NCBI RefSeq assembly: GCF_022829545.1 | Contig: NZ_JAKSYM010000321.1 | Coordinates: forward strand, 62,001 to 126,000 | Length of the DNA stretch: 64,000 bases | Direction: 5' to 3' | DNA from: Methylobacterium sp. J-030 | GTDB lineage: Bacteria > Pseudomonadota > Alphaproteobacteria > Rhizobiales > Beijerinckiaceae | Shown: positions 8,887 to 16,713 of the stretch, piece by piece | How the letters are laid out: each line of letters opens with the position of its first letter | Position numbering within the stretch: position 1 is the first letter of the stretch | Made by a program: the position numbers and the translations under genes | The notes under the pieces: model-generated | Seen by the model: the letters and a program-made list of their open reading frames with translations, nothing else | Told to the model about the DNA's origin: nothing | Databases searched by the model: none

Positions 8887-9567
8887 TCAGGCGGACGACG
8901 ATCCGCCGGTGCCCGCATACGCGTAGGGTCCGCCTGCCTCCAGCGCCCGCCGATAGGCCGGACGGGCGTGGATCCGCGCGAGCCACGCGAGAACCCGCGG
9001 CCCCGTCCCGGTGCCGCGCGCGGCAAAGGCCTCCAGCGGGAAGCGCATCATCACGTCGGCGGCGGTGAAATCGTTGCCGCAGACATACGGACGTTCGGCC
9101 AGTTCCGCCTCCCAGAAGGCCGCGTGCCGTCGCAGGTCCGGATCGACGAAGCTCCGCAGCACGGTGTCGGCGATCCGGCGGACGAGGGGGCGCAGGAGAC
9201 GCGGGCTGCCCGGCGCCAAGCGGGAGAGGACCAGCTTGAGCAGGAGCGGCGGCATCGCCGAGCCCTCCGCGTAGTGCAACCAATAGGTGTAGCGTGCGTG
9301 GGCCTCAGTGCCCGGGTGCGGCACCAGGGTGCCGCCGGCCTTGCCGGTGAGATAGGTGACGATGGCCCCGGTTTCCGCGATCACGGCGCCGTCGTCGGTG
9401 ATCACCGGCGCCTTGCCGAGGGGATGGACGGCGACCAGATCCGGCGGAGCCCGCATCGTCCGGGGATCGCGTGCGTAGCGCTTCACCGTGTAGGTCAGCC
9501 CGAGTTCCTCCAGCAGCCAGAGCACGCGCTGCGAGCGGCTGTTCTCGAGATGGTGGACCGTGATCAT
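8887..9567 (-). CDS. glutathione S-transferase
   Basis: A cytosolic glutathione-dependent enzyme of unknown substrate. The 226-aa protein has an N-terminal thioredoxin-like domain (residues 1-80). It starts MITVHHLENSRSQRVLWLLEE, where the Ser in ENSRSQR is the likely glutathione-activating residue. The glutathione-binding loop is PLGKAPVITDDGAVIAETGAI. The C-terminal helical domain contains the N-capping motif NDFTAADVMM. The gene lies antisense between modB and modC, with 48 bp to modB and 62 bp to modC, an unusual position. Nothing ties it functionally to molybdate. Confidence 0.9.
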   Translation of the reverse strand: MITVHHLENSRSQRVLWLLEELGLTYTVKRYARDPRTMRAPPDLVAVHPLGKAPVITDDGAVIAETGAIVTYLTGKAGGTLVPHPGTEAHARYTYWLHYAEGSAMPPLLLKLVLSRLAPGSPRLLRPLVRRIADTVLRSFVDPDLRRHAAFWEAELAERPYVCGNDFTAADVMMRFPLEAFAARGTGTGPRVLAWLARIHARPAYRRALEAGGPYAYAGTGGSSSA

Positions 9568-9629
9568 CGCGGCTGCGTCCCCGCCGGCGCAGGAGCACGC
9601 CGCACCGTTCGTTACCCGAGTCGCCTCGC

Positions 9630-10733
9630 GTGAGCATCCAGGTCGACGTCACCCTCCACCGGGGCGCCTTCACCCTCCAGGCGGCGTTCGCGGCCGGGCC
9701 GGGGCTAACGGCGCTGTTCGGCCGCTCGGGCTCGGGCAAGACGACGCTGATCGATCTGATCGCCGGGCTCGCCCGGCCGGATCGGGGCCGGATCGTCGCC
9801 GACGGCACGGCGCTGGTCGATACGGAAGCCGGCCTGTTCCTCCCGTCCCACCGGCGGCGCATCGGCGTGGTGTTTCAGGATGCGCGGCTGTTCCCGCATC
9901 TCAGCGTGCGGACCAACCTCGGCTACGGCCGCGTTTTCGCCCGGCACCGGGCCGATCCCGCGCAGGTCGACGCGGTGATCGCCATGCTCGGCATCGGCCA
10001 CCTGCTCGATCGCCGGCCGTCCGGCCTTTCCGGCGGCGAGCGCCAGCGGGTCGCCATCGGCCGGGCGCTTTTGGCGCGACCGCGCCTGCTGCTGATGGAC
10101 GAGCCCCTGGCGGCGCTGGACGAGGCCCGCAAGGCCGAGATCCTCCCCTACATCGAGCGCCTGCGCGACGAGGCCGGCGTGCCGATCGTTTATGTCAGCC
10201 ACGCCGTCTCGGAGGTCGCGCGCCTCGCCACCACGGTGATCGTGCTGGAGGCGGGGCGCGTGGCCGCCGCGGGCCCCGCCGAGGCGATCCTGCGCCGGGC
10301 CGATCTCGCGCCGATCCACGACGCCGAAGCCGGCGCGCTGCTCGACATGGTCGTGCAGGCCGCCGATCCGGAGACCGGCCTGACGCATCTGACCGGCGAC
10401 GCGGGGCGCCTGCTGGTGCCCGGGCTGGCGCGCCGGATCGGGACGCGCCTGCGTGTGCGGATCCCCGCCCGCGACGTGCTGGTGGCGACGACGCGGCCGC
10501 AGGGCCTCAGCGCGCGCAACATCCTTCCCGGTCGGATCTGCGGGATCGTGCCGGTGGGCGATGAAGTGGCCGTCGAGATCGCGTGCAACGGTGCGCATCT
10601 CGTCGCACGCGTGACCCGGGCCGCCGCCGCCGACCTGGGCCTCGCGAACGGACAGGCCGTCTTTGCCATCGTGAAGAGCGTCGCCTTCGACCCGGCGGGG
10701 ATCGGCCTCGTGCGCGGCTCTGTCGCAATCTAG
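9630..10733 (+). CDS. modC: molybdate ABC transporter ATP-binding protein
   Basis: The ATPase that powers molybdate import on the cytoplasmic face of ModB. The 367-aa protein has Walker A GRSGSGKTT (about residue 31), Q-loop FQDARLFPHL, signature LSGGERQRVAIGRALL, Walker B LLLMDEPLAALD and the H-loop in YVSHAVSE. The C-terminal third is a Mop/TOBE molybdate-binding domain (ARNILPGRICGIVPVGDEVAVEI), which normally senses the ligand. Translation starts at GTG 9630. It is separated from modB by the antisense GST gene, so it may use its own promoter in the 62-bp gap. The stop codon lies within a repeated intergenic element (10730-10762). Confidence 0.94.
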   Translation: MSIQVDVTLHRGAFTLQAAFAAGPGLTALFGRSGSGKTTLIDLIAGLARPDRGRIVADGTALVDTEAGLFLPSHRRRIGVVFQDARLFPHLSVRTNLGYGRVFARHRADPAQVDAVIAMLGIGHLLDRRPSGLSGGERQRVAIGRALLARPRLLLMDEPLAALDEARKAEILPYIERLRDEAGVPIVYVSHAVSEVARLATTVIVLEAGRVAAAGPAEAILRRADLAPIHDAEAGALLDMVVQAADPETGLTHLTGDAGRLLVPGLARRIGTRLRVRIPARDVLVATTRPQGLSARNILPGRICGIVPVGDEVAVEIACNGAHLVARVTRAAAADLGLANGQAVFAIVKSVAFDPAGIGLVRGSVAI

Positions 10734-10777
10734 AGCGCTCTCCCCCAAAGGGCGACCGGTTCGGGGCAAGAGAGCGC
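10730..10777 (+). repeat. stop-codon-overlapping intergenic repeat (copy 1) with hairpin
   Basis: The element begins CTAGAGCGCTCTCC, ends ACCGGTTC at 10762, and overlaps the TAG of modC. A second copy in opposite orientation is at 13081-13114. Here GCGCTCTC (10735-10742) can pair with GAGAGCGC (10770-10777), enclosing CCCC/GGGG. That gives a stable hairpin without a T tract that could end mod transcripts. Confidence 0.6.
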
Positions 10778-10952
10778 GCTGCATCAAGGCCTTAGCGCCG
10801 CGCGCAACGGCAACGCGATCGGGCACGGCTCAAGACGGCCGGTAAGCCGGTTTTAACGCAACCAATATTTTAAATACACAACCCTTGGTTAGGATTCGGA
10901 CGCCACGGTAGATTGAAGGGACGAAGCAGACACAACTTTCAGAGGCAATTCG

Positions 10953-11399
10953 ATGGGCATCCGACGCCTGCTCCATCATCCTTCCATCGCTGGATCGACC
11001 GGCCGCAGCGGCAGTTCCGCGGTGGAGTTCGCCCTCGTGGCGCCGATGCTCCTGCTGTTCTTCGCGGGCATCGCGATGTTCGGGATCTGCCTCGGGGCGG
11101 CCCACAACCTGCGCCAAATCGCGGCAGAGGCCGCGCGCGCCTCCGTGGCGGGCGTCACCGACGGCGAACGGGCGACGCTGGCGCAGAACACCGTGAACCG
11201 CAGCCTGAGTACGGGCGCGATGTTCCGTCCGGGCAGCGTCGTGGTGCAGGTCGGGCCCGACCCCAACGACGCGACGGTCTACACGGTCACGCTCACCGCC
11301 GACACCGCGCCGCTCGGCGTCAACGTCTTCTCGCGCCTGCTGCCGATGCTGCCCACCATGCTGCGCAGCACGGTCAGCGTCCGGAAGGGGGGCCTGTGA
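10953..11399 (+). CDS. TadE-family pseudopilin-like protein
   Basis: A single-pass, pilin-like membrane protein of the TadE/TadF class, normally a minor component of Flp/Tad pilus assembly. The 148-aa protein has the family's N-terminal motif GSSAVEFALVAPMLLLFFAGIAMFG, in which the Glu after the cleavage-type glycine starts the hydrophobic helix (about residues 24-46). The remainder is a periplasmic domain. The ATG at 10953 has an AGAGG-like ribosome binding site. Its stop overlaps the start of the next gene (GTGA). No other tad genes (cpaF, tadB, tadC, rcpA) are in the window. Confidence 0.85.
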   Translation: MGIRRLLHHPSIAGSTGRSGSSAVEFALVAPMLLLFFAGIAMFGICLGAAHNLRQIAAEAARASVAGVTDGERATLAQNTVNRSLSTGAMFRPGSVVVQVGPDPNDATVYTVTLTADTAPLGVNVFSRLLPMLPTMLRSTVSVRKGGL

Positions 11400-13036
11400 T
11401 TTGCCGGATCGCGCGCCGGCTGCATCGCTTCGGCGTGGCGCGCGGCGGCAACGTCGCGATCCTCGTCGCGTTCGGTAGCGCGCTCCTGCTGGCGGCGAGC
11501 GCCGTCGGGATCGATCTCGGCCTCGTGTTCCAGGCACGGCGCAAGGCGCAGGGCGCGGCCGACATCGCCGCCATGATGGGGGCCATCGACCCGACCCAGG
11601 CCGACGCGATGGCGCGCCGTTCGCTCGGCGACAACGGTTACGGCGGAGCAGTCGCCACGGTCGATACCGGCAGCTACGACGCGAGCGTATCGGGGGTCGC
11701 CCCAGCCAGCCGGTTCCAGCCCGGCGCGAGTCCGGTGAACGCCGTTCGGGTCGGCCTGTCGACCGTGGTGCCGATCACCTTCGGGCGGGCGATCGGGCTC
11801 GCCGGCTCGGTTCCGCTCCGGGTGACCGGGACAGCCGCCAGCGCGCAGTTCGCGGCCTTCAGCATCGGATCTGGCATCCTGCAATTCAGCAACGGCATCG
11901 CCAACGCCCTGCTCGGAGGCCTGCTCGGCGCACAGCTGTCGCTGAGCGCGAGCGACTACAATGCCCTTCTGGGCGCCCGGGTCGATGGCCTGCGGGTCCT
12001 CGACGCGCTGGCGACGAACCTGAACCTGCAGGCGGCGAGCTACACGGACATCGTCCAGGCCAACGCCAGCGTCGGCCAGATGCTGATGGCGCTCCGGGTC
12101 GCCGCCCAGGGCAACGCCGCCGCGGTCAACGCGCTTTCGGGCATCCTGAACGCGCTGCCGAATGCCGGCGGCACGGTCCCGATCGGGCAGGTGGACCCGC
12201 TCGGGGATGCCGCGGCGCTGGCGCCCCCGCGGGGATTCGGCGGCCCCTCCGTCGACCTGATGAATATCCTCGGGGCCACCGCGGCGCTGGCCAACGGCCA
12301 GAACCAAGTGGCGGTCGATCTGGGCGCCACCATTCCGGGGCTGCTGTCGACCCGCCTGACCGTGGCGATCGGCGAGCGCCGCCGCAGCTCGGGCTGGGTC
12401 CGGCCGGGGGGGCCGAACGCCACCGTTCAGACGGCGCAGACCCGGCTGCTGATCGAGGCCACGGCTTCGGCGCCCCTGGGGCTGGGAACGCTCTCGCTCC
12501 CGATCTACGCCGAGGTCGCACCGGCCCAGGCGACGCTGCAGGCGCTGAGCTGCGTCGGCGGCGCGCGTCAAGCCGCGATCAGCGCCCAGACCGGCCTCGC
12601 GACCCTTGCGGTGGCGGCGGTCTCGCGCAGCGCCATCACGGGCGGCACCACCAGTCCGAGCCTGTCGCAGCCCGCGCCCCTGATCGCACTTCCGCTGGTG
12701 AACGTGACGGGGCGTGCCCTAGCGACGATCGGGTCGGCCACGCAGACCCTCGTCTTCAACGACGCCGCCATCACCAACCACACGGTGCAGACGGTGTCGT
12801 CGGGCGACCTGACCCAATCCCTGACCGGCAGCCTGCTGCGCAACCTGTCGCTGAACATCAACGGCATCGGCGTGAGCCCGCTGCTCCAGACGTCGCTCGG
12901 CGCGACCTTCACCGCCATCGCACCGAGCCTGGATCTCGTGCTCGACACCGCCCTGCGCAGCCTCGGCCTGCACCTCGGCTACGCGGATGTCGACGTGGAC
13001 GGCGTCCTTTGCAGCCAAGCCGTGCTGGTGCAGTGA
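11396..13036 (+). CDS. TadG-family pilus assembly protein
   Basis: A membrane-anchored secreted protein. The N-terminus has the TadG-like segment GGNVAILVAFGSALLLAASAVGIDLGLVFQARRKAQGAADIAAMMGA (quoted here in part: the helix GSALLLAASAVGIDLG). The remaining roughly 480 residues are a periplasmic region rich in Ala, Leu, Asn and Thr with no motif I recognise. The 546-aa product starts at GTG 11396, inside the stop codon of the tadE gene (GTGA overlap), and AAGGGGGG lies just before it. The pair is therefore translationally coupled. TadG proteins are thought to anchor the Tad machine, but the machine itself is not visible here. Confidence 0.8.
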   Translation: MICRIARRLHRFGVARGGNVAILVAFGSALLLAASAVGIDLGLVFQARRKAQGAADIAAMMGAIDPTQADAMARRSLGDNGYGGAVATVDTGSYDASVSGVAPASRFQPGASPVNAVRVGLSTVVPITFGRAIGLAGSVPLRVTGTAASAQFAAFSIGSGILQFSNGIANALLGGLLGAQLSLSASDYNALLGARVDGLRVLDALATNLNLQAASYTDIVQANASVGQMLMALRVAAQGNAAAVNALSGILNALPNAGGTVPIGQVDPLGDAAALAPPRGFGGPSVDLMNILGATAALANGQNQVAVDLGATIPGLLSTRLTVAIGERRRSSGWVRPGGPNATVQTAQTRLLIEATASAPLGLGTLSLPIYAEVAPAQATLQALSCVGGARQAAISAQTGLATLAVAAVSRSAITGGTTSPSLSQPAPLIALPLVNVTGRALATIGSATQTLVFNDAAITNHTVQTVSSGDLTQSLTGSLLRNLSLNINGIGVSPLLQTSLGATFTAIAPSLDLVLDTALRSLGLHLGYADVDVDGVLCSQAVLVQ

Positions 13037-13080
13037 CAGGCAGCCCCGAGAGCCCTCGGATTGACCTGCTCTTCTGCGCC

Positions 13081-13114
13081 GAACCGGTATCCGCTCCGGC
13101 GGAGAGCGCTCTAG
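13081..13114 (-). repeat. stop-codon-overlapping intergenic repeat (copy 2)
   Basis: Read on the minus strand this is CTAGAGCGCTCTCC followed by a variable middle and ACCGGTTC, the same element as at 10730-10762. Again it overlaps the TAG stop codon of the gene just upstream on that strand, the 35-aa membrane protein at 13111. Confidence 0.6.
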
Positions 13115-13218
13115 CCGATCTGCGTCAGAAGCGTGAACGCACCGAACAGCAGCACGGCGACGACCGACACGGCGAGCAGGATGAGCGCGGCGCGCGATTC
13201 CCGTATTTCCGGCGACAT
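13111..13218 (-). CDS. small membrane protein, 35 aa
   Basis: A very short frame starting MSPEIRESRAALILLAVSVV. It has a charged N-terminus of nine residues and then a hydrophobic helix running to the end (VLLFGAFTLLTQIG), with few polar residues. Such single-helix proteins often assist membrane complexes, but nothing here identifies a partner. The ATG at 13218 and TAG at 13111 are clear, and coding is suggested by the clean charge-then-helix layout. No family recognised. Confidence 0.55.
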   Translation of the reverse strand: MSPEIRESRAALILLAVSVVAVLLFGAFTLLTQIG

Positions 13219-13415
13219 GGGCCTGCCCGATCTCATGACCTCGCGGCTCGCGAACCCGCGAGCCGCCGAACGTCGCACCGATGCCGCCGCCTGTCGACGT
13301 GCATCGGGGCCGCGCAGCCGACAGCTTGGCGGATCTGACGCCGCGTCGTGCCGAATCCGGCGCGCGGGCCGGTCGATCCGGTGCAGGATGCCTCCGGATC
13401 ATCACGGAGCGAGAG

Positions 13416-14321
13416 ATGCGGACCGATATCGCCTTTGTCTCGGAGGGCCGCACCCTGCGCGGCTGGCTCTACTGCCCCGACACGACCCCCGATGCGGCAC
13501 CTGCCATCGTGATGGCGCACGGCTTCTCGGCCGTGAAGGAGCAGTATCTCGACCGCTACGCCGCGGTCTTCCAGGCTGCCGGATTCGGCGTGCTGGTCTA
13601 CGACCACGCCAATCTCGGAGCCAGTGACGGCCTGCCCCGGCAGGAAATCGACCCGGTTCTGCAGAAGCGGGGCTATCGGGATGCGATCAGCTTCGCGCAG
13701 ACCGTGCCGTGGATCGATCCGGACCGGATCGGCATCTGGGGTACCAGCTACAGCGGCGGCCACGTGATCGAGGTGGCCGCCCTCGACCGCCGCGTCCGCT
13801 GCGTCGTCGCGCAGGTTCCGCAGATCAGCGGCTCGGCCTCGGCGCAGCGCCGCACGCGGGCGGATCTCGTGCCGGCCCAGCTGCGCCGCTTCGAGGCGGA
13901 CCGCGCCGCCCGCTTCCGCGGGGAGGAGCCCGCCCTGCTGCCGGCGGTCTCTGCCGATCCGCAGCAACCCTGCGCCATGCCGGGGGCCGACAGCTACGCC
14001 TTCTTCACCGGGACGGAAGCCTTCGCGCCCACTTGGCGCAACGCCGTGACCCTGCGCAGCGCCGAACTGTCCCGGGAGAACGAGCCGGGCTTCCACATCG
14101 CCCGGATCAGCCCGACGCCCCTGCTGATGATCGTCGCCGAGCACGATCTGCTGACCGCCACTGATCTATGCCTGGAGGCGTATCAGCGGGCGCTGCCGCC
14201 CAAGCACCTCGTGATGGTGCCGGGCGGCCATTTCGACCCCTATGTCCGGCACTTCGACCGGACCAGCGCGGCGGCGCGCGACTGGTTCACGGCCCATCTC
14301 GGCGATGCGGTTCGCACCTGA
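13416..14321 (+). CDS. alpha/beta hydrolase (esterase/peptidase-like)
   Basis: A cytoplasmic serine hydrolase of unknown substrate, 301 aa, covering the whole alpha/beta-hydrolase fold. The oxyanion-hole region is VMAHGFSAVKEQYLDRYA. The nucleophile elbow is WGTSYSGGHV (Ser about 111), and the acid probably lies near LLMIVAEHDLLTATD. The catalytic His is in PGGHFDPYV. The pattern fits the dienelactone-hydrolase/acetylxylan-esterase-like group often called alpha/beta hydrolase. I chose the ATG at 13416, preceded by GGAGCGAGAG. It has no obvious operon partner. Confidence 0.85.
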   Translation: MRTDIAFVSEGRTLRGWLYCPDTTPDAAPAIVMAHGFSAVKEQYLDRYAAVFQAAGFGVLVYDHANLGASDGLPRQEIDPVLQKRGYRDAISFAQTVPWIDPDRIGIWGTSYSGGHVIEVAALDRRVRCVVAQVPQISGSASAQRRTRADLVPAQLRRFEADRAARFRGEEPALLPAVSADPQQPCAMPGADSYAFFTGTEAFAPTWRNAVTLRSAELSRENEPGFHIARISPTPLLMIVAEHDLLTATDLCLEAYQRALPPKHLVMVPGGHFDPYVRHFDRTSAAARDWFTAHLGDAVRT

Positions 14322-14472
14322 CCGTCACCCGAACGGGCATTCGGACCCGGCCATCGCCCGGCTCGGCATGGTCCGGCGGCAGGTCGGTGTATCCCCCCTC
14401 GGCCTCCCGAGCGGGACGCACGCCGTTCCGCGCGCCCGAAGAAATCGTTTGACAGTCACACGGCGCGACGAT

Positions 14473-14498
14473 CAGTTTGTACCGATCGGTACAAACTG
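14473..14498 (+). promoter_or_regulatory. perfect palindromic operator, probably for the adjacent TetR regulator
   Basis: A perfect 26-bp inverted repeat with half-site CAGTTTGTACCGA. A TTGACA hexamer sits at 14449-14454, so the palindrome covers the expected -10 and start-site region and ends 12 bp before the GTG of the DUF1348 gene. A regulator bound here would block transcription. The TetR gene two positions downstream is the obvious candidate, giving autoregulation of the pair. Confidence 0.75.
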
Positions 14499-14510
14499 GA
14501 GCCCTGCATC

Positions 14511-14978
14511 GTGTCGGACCGTCCCCCCCTTCCCCCCTTCACCGCCGAGACCGCCGCGCAGAAGGCCCGCATGGCCGAGGACGCCTGGAACGGGCGCGAC
14601 CCCGAGCGCGTGGCGCTCGCCTACACGTCCGACAGCGTCTGGCGGAACCGCAGCGAGTTCCTGACGGGACGCGCGGCGATCGTGGCGTTCCTCCAGCGCA
14701 AGTGGGCGCAGGAACGCGAGTATCGGCTGATCAAGGAGGTCTGGACCTTCGGCGGCGACCGGATCGCGGTGCGCTTCGCCTACGAGTGGCACGATGCAGA
14801 GGGGCGGTGGTTCCGCTCCTACGGCAACGAGAACTGGGCGTTCGATGCCCACGGCCTGATGCGCCGCCGAATCGCCAGCATCAACGATCTCGCCATCGCC
14901 GAGTCCGAGCGCAAGTTCCACTGGCCGCTCGGCCGCCGGCCCGACGATCATCCAGGCCTCACCGATCTCGGCCTCTGA
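14511..14978 (+). CDS. DUF1348 (nuclear transport factor 2-like) family protein
   Basis: A small cone-shaped-barrel protein of about 155 aa with the DUF1348 hallmarks: [42 protein letters not shown] and [13 protein letters not shown]. The fold is that of SnoaL/NTF2 enzymes and binding proteins; no substrate is known for this family. Translation starts at GTG 14511 just after the palindromic operator. The TetR gene begins 6 bp after its stop, so the two form an operon in which the regulator probably controls both genes in response to a small molecule. Confidence 0.88.
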   Translation: MSDRPPLPPFTAETAAQKARMAEDAWNGRDPERVALAYTSDSVWRNRSEFLTGRAAIVAFLQRKWAQEREYRLIKEVWTFGGDRIAVRFAYEWHDAEGRWFRSYGNENWAFDAHGLMRRRIASINDLAIAESERKFHWPLGRRPDDHPGLTDLGL

Positions 14979-14983
14979 CGGCG

Positions 14984-15532
14984 TTGACCAGCCGGGCCGA
15001 AACGCTGTCGAAGCTCGCGGAGGTGTTTCGCGCGCACGGCTACGAGGGCGCCAGCCTCGCGCGGATCGGCCGGGCGACAGGCCTGGGCAAGGGCAGCCTG
15101 TACAACCTGTTCCCCGGCGGGAAGGCCGAGATGGCGACCTGCGTGCTGGCGGAGATAGACGGGTGGTTCGAGACCAACCTCTACGCGCCGCTCCGCGCGG
15201 CGGAACGCCCGGGCGAGGCGGTCGCGGCCATGTTCGACGCGGTCGACGCGTATTTCCGCTCCGGGCGGCGGGTCTGCCTCGTGGGCGTCGTGGCGCTCGG
15301 CTCGGAGCGGGATCGATTCGGCGAGGCGGTGCGCAGCTACTTCGCGCGCTGGGTGGCAGCGCTGGCGGACGCCCTGCAACGGTCGGGCCGGGACGCGGCG
15401 GGAAGCACCGCCCTGGCGGAGGAGATCGTCGTCCAGATCCAGGGGGCCATCGTCCTGTCCCGGGCGCTGGACCAGCCGGCGGTCTTCTCGCGGGCGATGA
15501 CGGCGCTGCGGGCCAGGGCCGCCGCGGACTGA
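14984..15532 (+). CDS. TetR/AcrR family transcriptional regulator
   Basis: A 182-aa repressor with an N-terminal helix-turn-helix (residues 1-50: LAEVFRAHGYEGASLARIGRATGLGKGSLYN shortened here to GYEGASLARIGRATGLGKGS) and a C-terminal ligand-binding domain. The start is the TTG at 14984, five bases after the DUF1348 stop; no ATG or GTG lies in frame nearby, and the domain begins right after it. The likely target is the 26-bp palindrome at 14473. The inducer is unknown. Confidence 0.85.
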   Translation: MTSRAETLSKLAEVFRAHGYEGASLARIGRATGLGKGSLYNLFPGGKAEMATCVLAEIDGWFETNLYAPLRAAERPGEAVAAMFDAVDAYFRSGRRVCLVGVVALGSERDRFGEAVRSYFARWVAALADALQRSGRDAAGSTALAEEIVVQIQGAIVLSRALDQPAVFSRAMTALRARAAAD

Positions 15533-15552
15533 ACTCCGCGGCGGCCCACGCC

Positions 15553-16713
15553 TCATGCGGCGGTGCGGCGCTCGACCATCCGGGCCAGGAACGCGCTGCC
15601 CACAGGGATGATCGAGTCATCGAAATTGTAGCCGGCATTGTGCAGGCCGGGGCCGGCATTGGCGCCGAGCCAGACATAGGCGCCGGGCACCGCCATGGTC
15701 ATGTCGGCGAAATCCTCGCTGCCCATCTTGGGCGTGACGTTCGTCTCGACCTTGTCGGTCCCGAGGAGTTCGGTCGCGACCTCCGTGGCGGCGGCGGCCT
15801 GCTCGGGGGCGTTCTCCAGCACGGAGAACACGTCCTGAAGGTCGACCTTGATCTCGGCGCCGTAGGCCGTGGCAAAGCCCGCCGCCAGCTCGCGCATGCG
15901 CGTGCCGGCGAGCGCCCGGATCTCCGTGTCGAAGGTCCGGATCGTGCCGGCGAGGTGCGCCGTCTCCGGGATCACGTTGTAGGCCGAGCCCGCCTCGATC
16001 CGGGTGATCGACAGCACGATCGACTTCAGCGGGTCGGCGTTGCGCGACACGATCGATTGCAGCGCCTGGGCGAGCCCGGTGGCGATGATGATCGGATCGG
16101 TGCCCCGGTGCGGCTGGGCCGCGTGGATGCCCTTGCCGCGGATGTGGATGTCGAAGAAGTCGGCCGCCGCCATGATCGGGCCGGGCCGCAGCTTGATCGT
16201 GCCGGCGCCGCCGCCCGGCTGGTTGTGCAGGCCGTAGATCTCGTCGCAGGGGAATCGCTCGAACAGGCCGTCCTTCAGCATGGCGCGGGCGCCGCCGCGG
16301 CCCTCCTCGGCGGGCTGGAACACGAACACCGCGGTGCCGTCGAAATTGCGCGTCTCCGCGAGGTAGCGGGCGGCGCCGAGCAGCATCGTGGTGTGCCCGT
16401 CATGGCCGCAGGCGTGCATCTTGCCCGCGTAGGTCGAGCGGTAGGGGAGGTTGGTCTCCTCCTCGATCGGCAAGGCGTCCATGTCGGCCCGCAGGCCGAT
16501 CCGTTTGCCATGATCGGTGCGGCCCTTGAGCAGACCCACGACCCCGGTGCCGCCGATTCCGCGATGCACCTCGCAGCCGAGCTTCTCCAGCATGTCGGCG
16601 ACGATGCCGGACGTGCGCACCTCCTCGAAGCCAAGTTCCGGATGGGCGTGGAGGTCGCGGCGGAGCGCCGTCAACTCGTCGGCAAAGGACTTGATGTGGT
16701 CGATCGGACTCAT
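15553..16713 (-). CDS. M20 family amidohydrolase (hippurate hydrolase-like)
   Basis: A dinuclear metal-dependent amidohydrolase that cleaves N-acyl amino acids or related amides. The 386-aa protein has the family blocks RRDLHAHPELGFEE, GLRADMDALPIEE, MHACGHDGHTTMLLG (metal-binding Cys and His), FQPAEEGRGGARAML (catalytic and metal Glu) and KMGSEDFADM. The lid/dimerisation domain lies between about residues 180 and 290. The start at 16713 overlaps the end of the upstream acetyltransferase-like gene by 4 nt (ATGA), so the two are co-transcribed. Substrate preference cannot be read from the sequence. Confidence 0.92.
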   Translation of the reverse strand: MSPIDHIKSFADELTALRRDLHAHPELGFEEVRTSGIVADMLEKLGCEVHRGIGGTGVVGLLKGRTDHGKRIGLRADMDALPIEEETNLPYRSTYAGKMHACGHDGHTTMLLGAARYLAETRNFDGTAVFVFQPAEEGRGGARAMLKDGLFERFPCDEIYGLHNQPGGGAGTIKLRPGPIMAAADFFDIHIRGKGIHAAQPHRGTDPIIIATGLAQALQSIVSRNADPLKSIVLSITRIEAGSAYNVIPETAHLAGTIRTFDTEIRALAGTRMRELAAGFATAYGAEIKVDLQDVFSVLENAPEQAAAATEVATELLGTDKVETNVTPKMGSEDFADMTMAVPGAYVWLGANAGPGLHNAGYNFDDSIIPVGSAFLARMVERRTAA

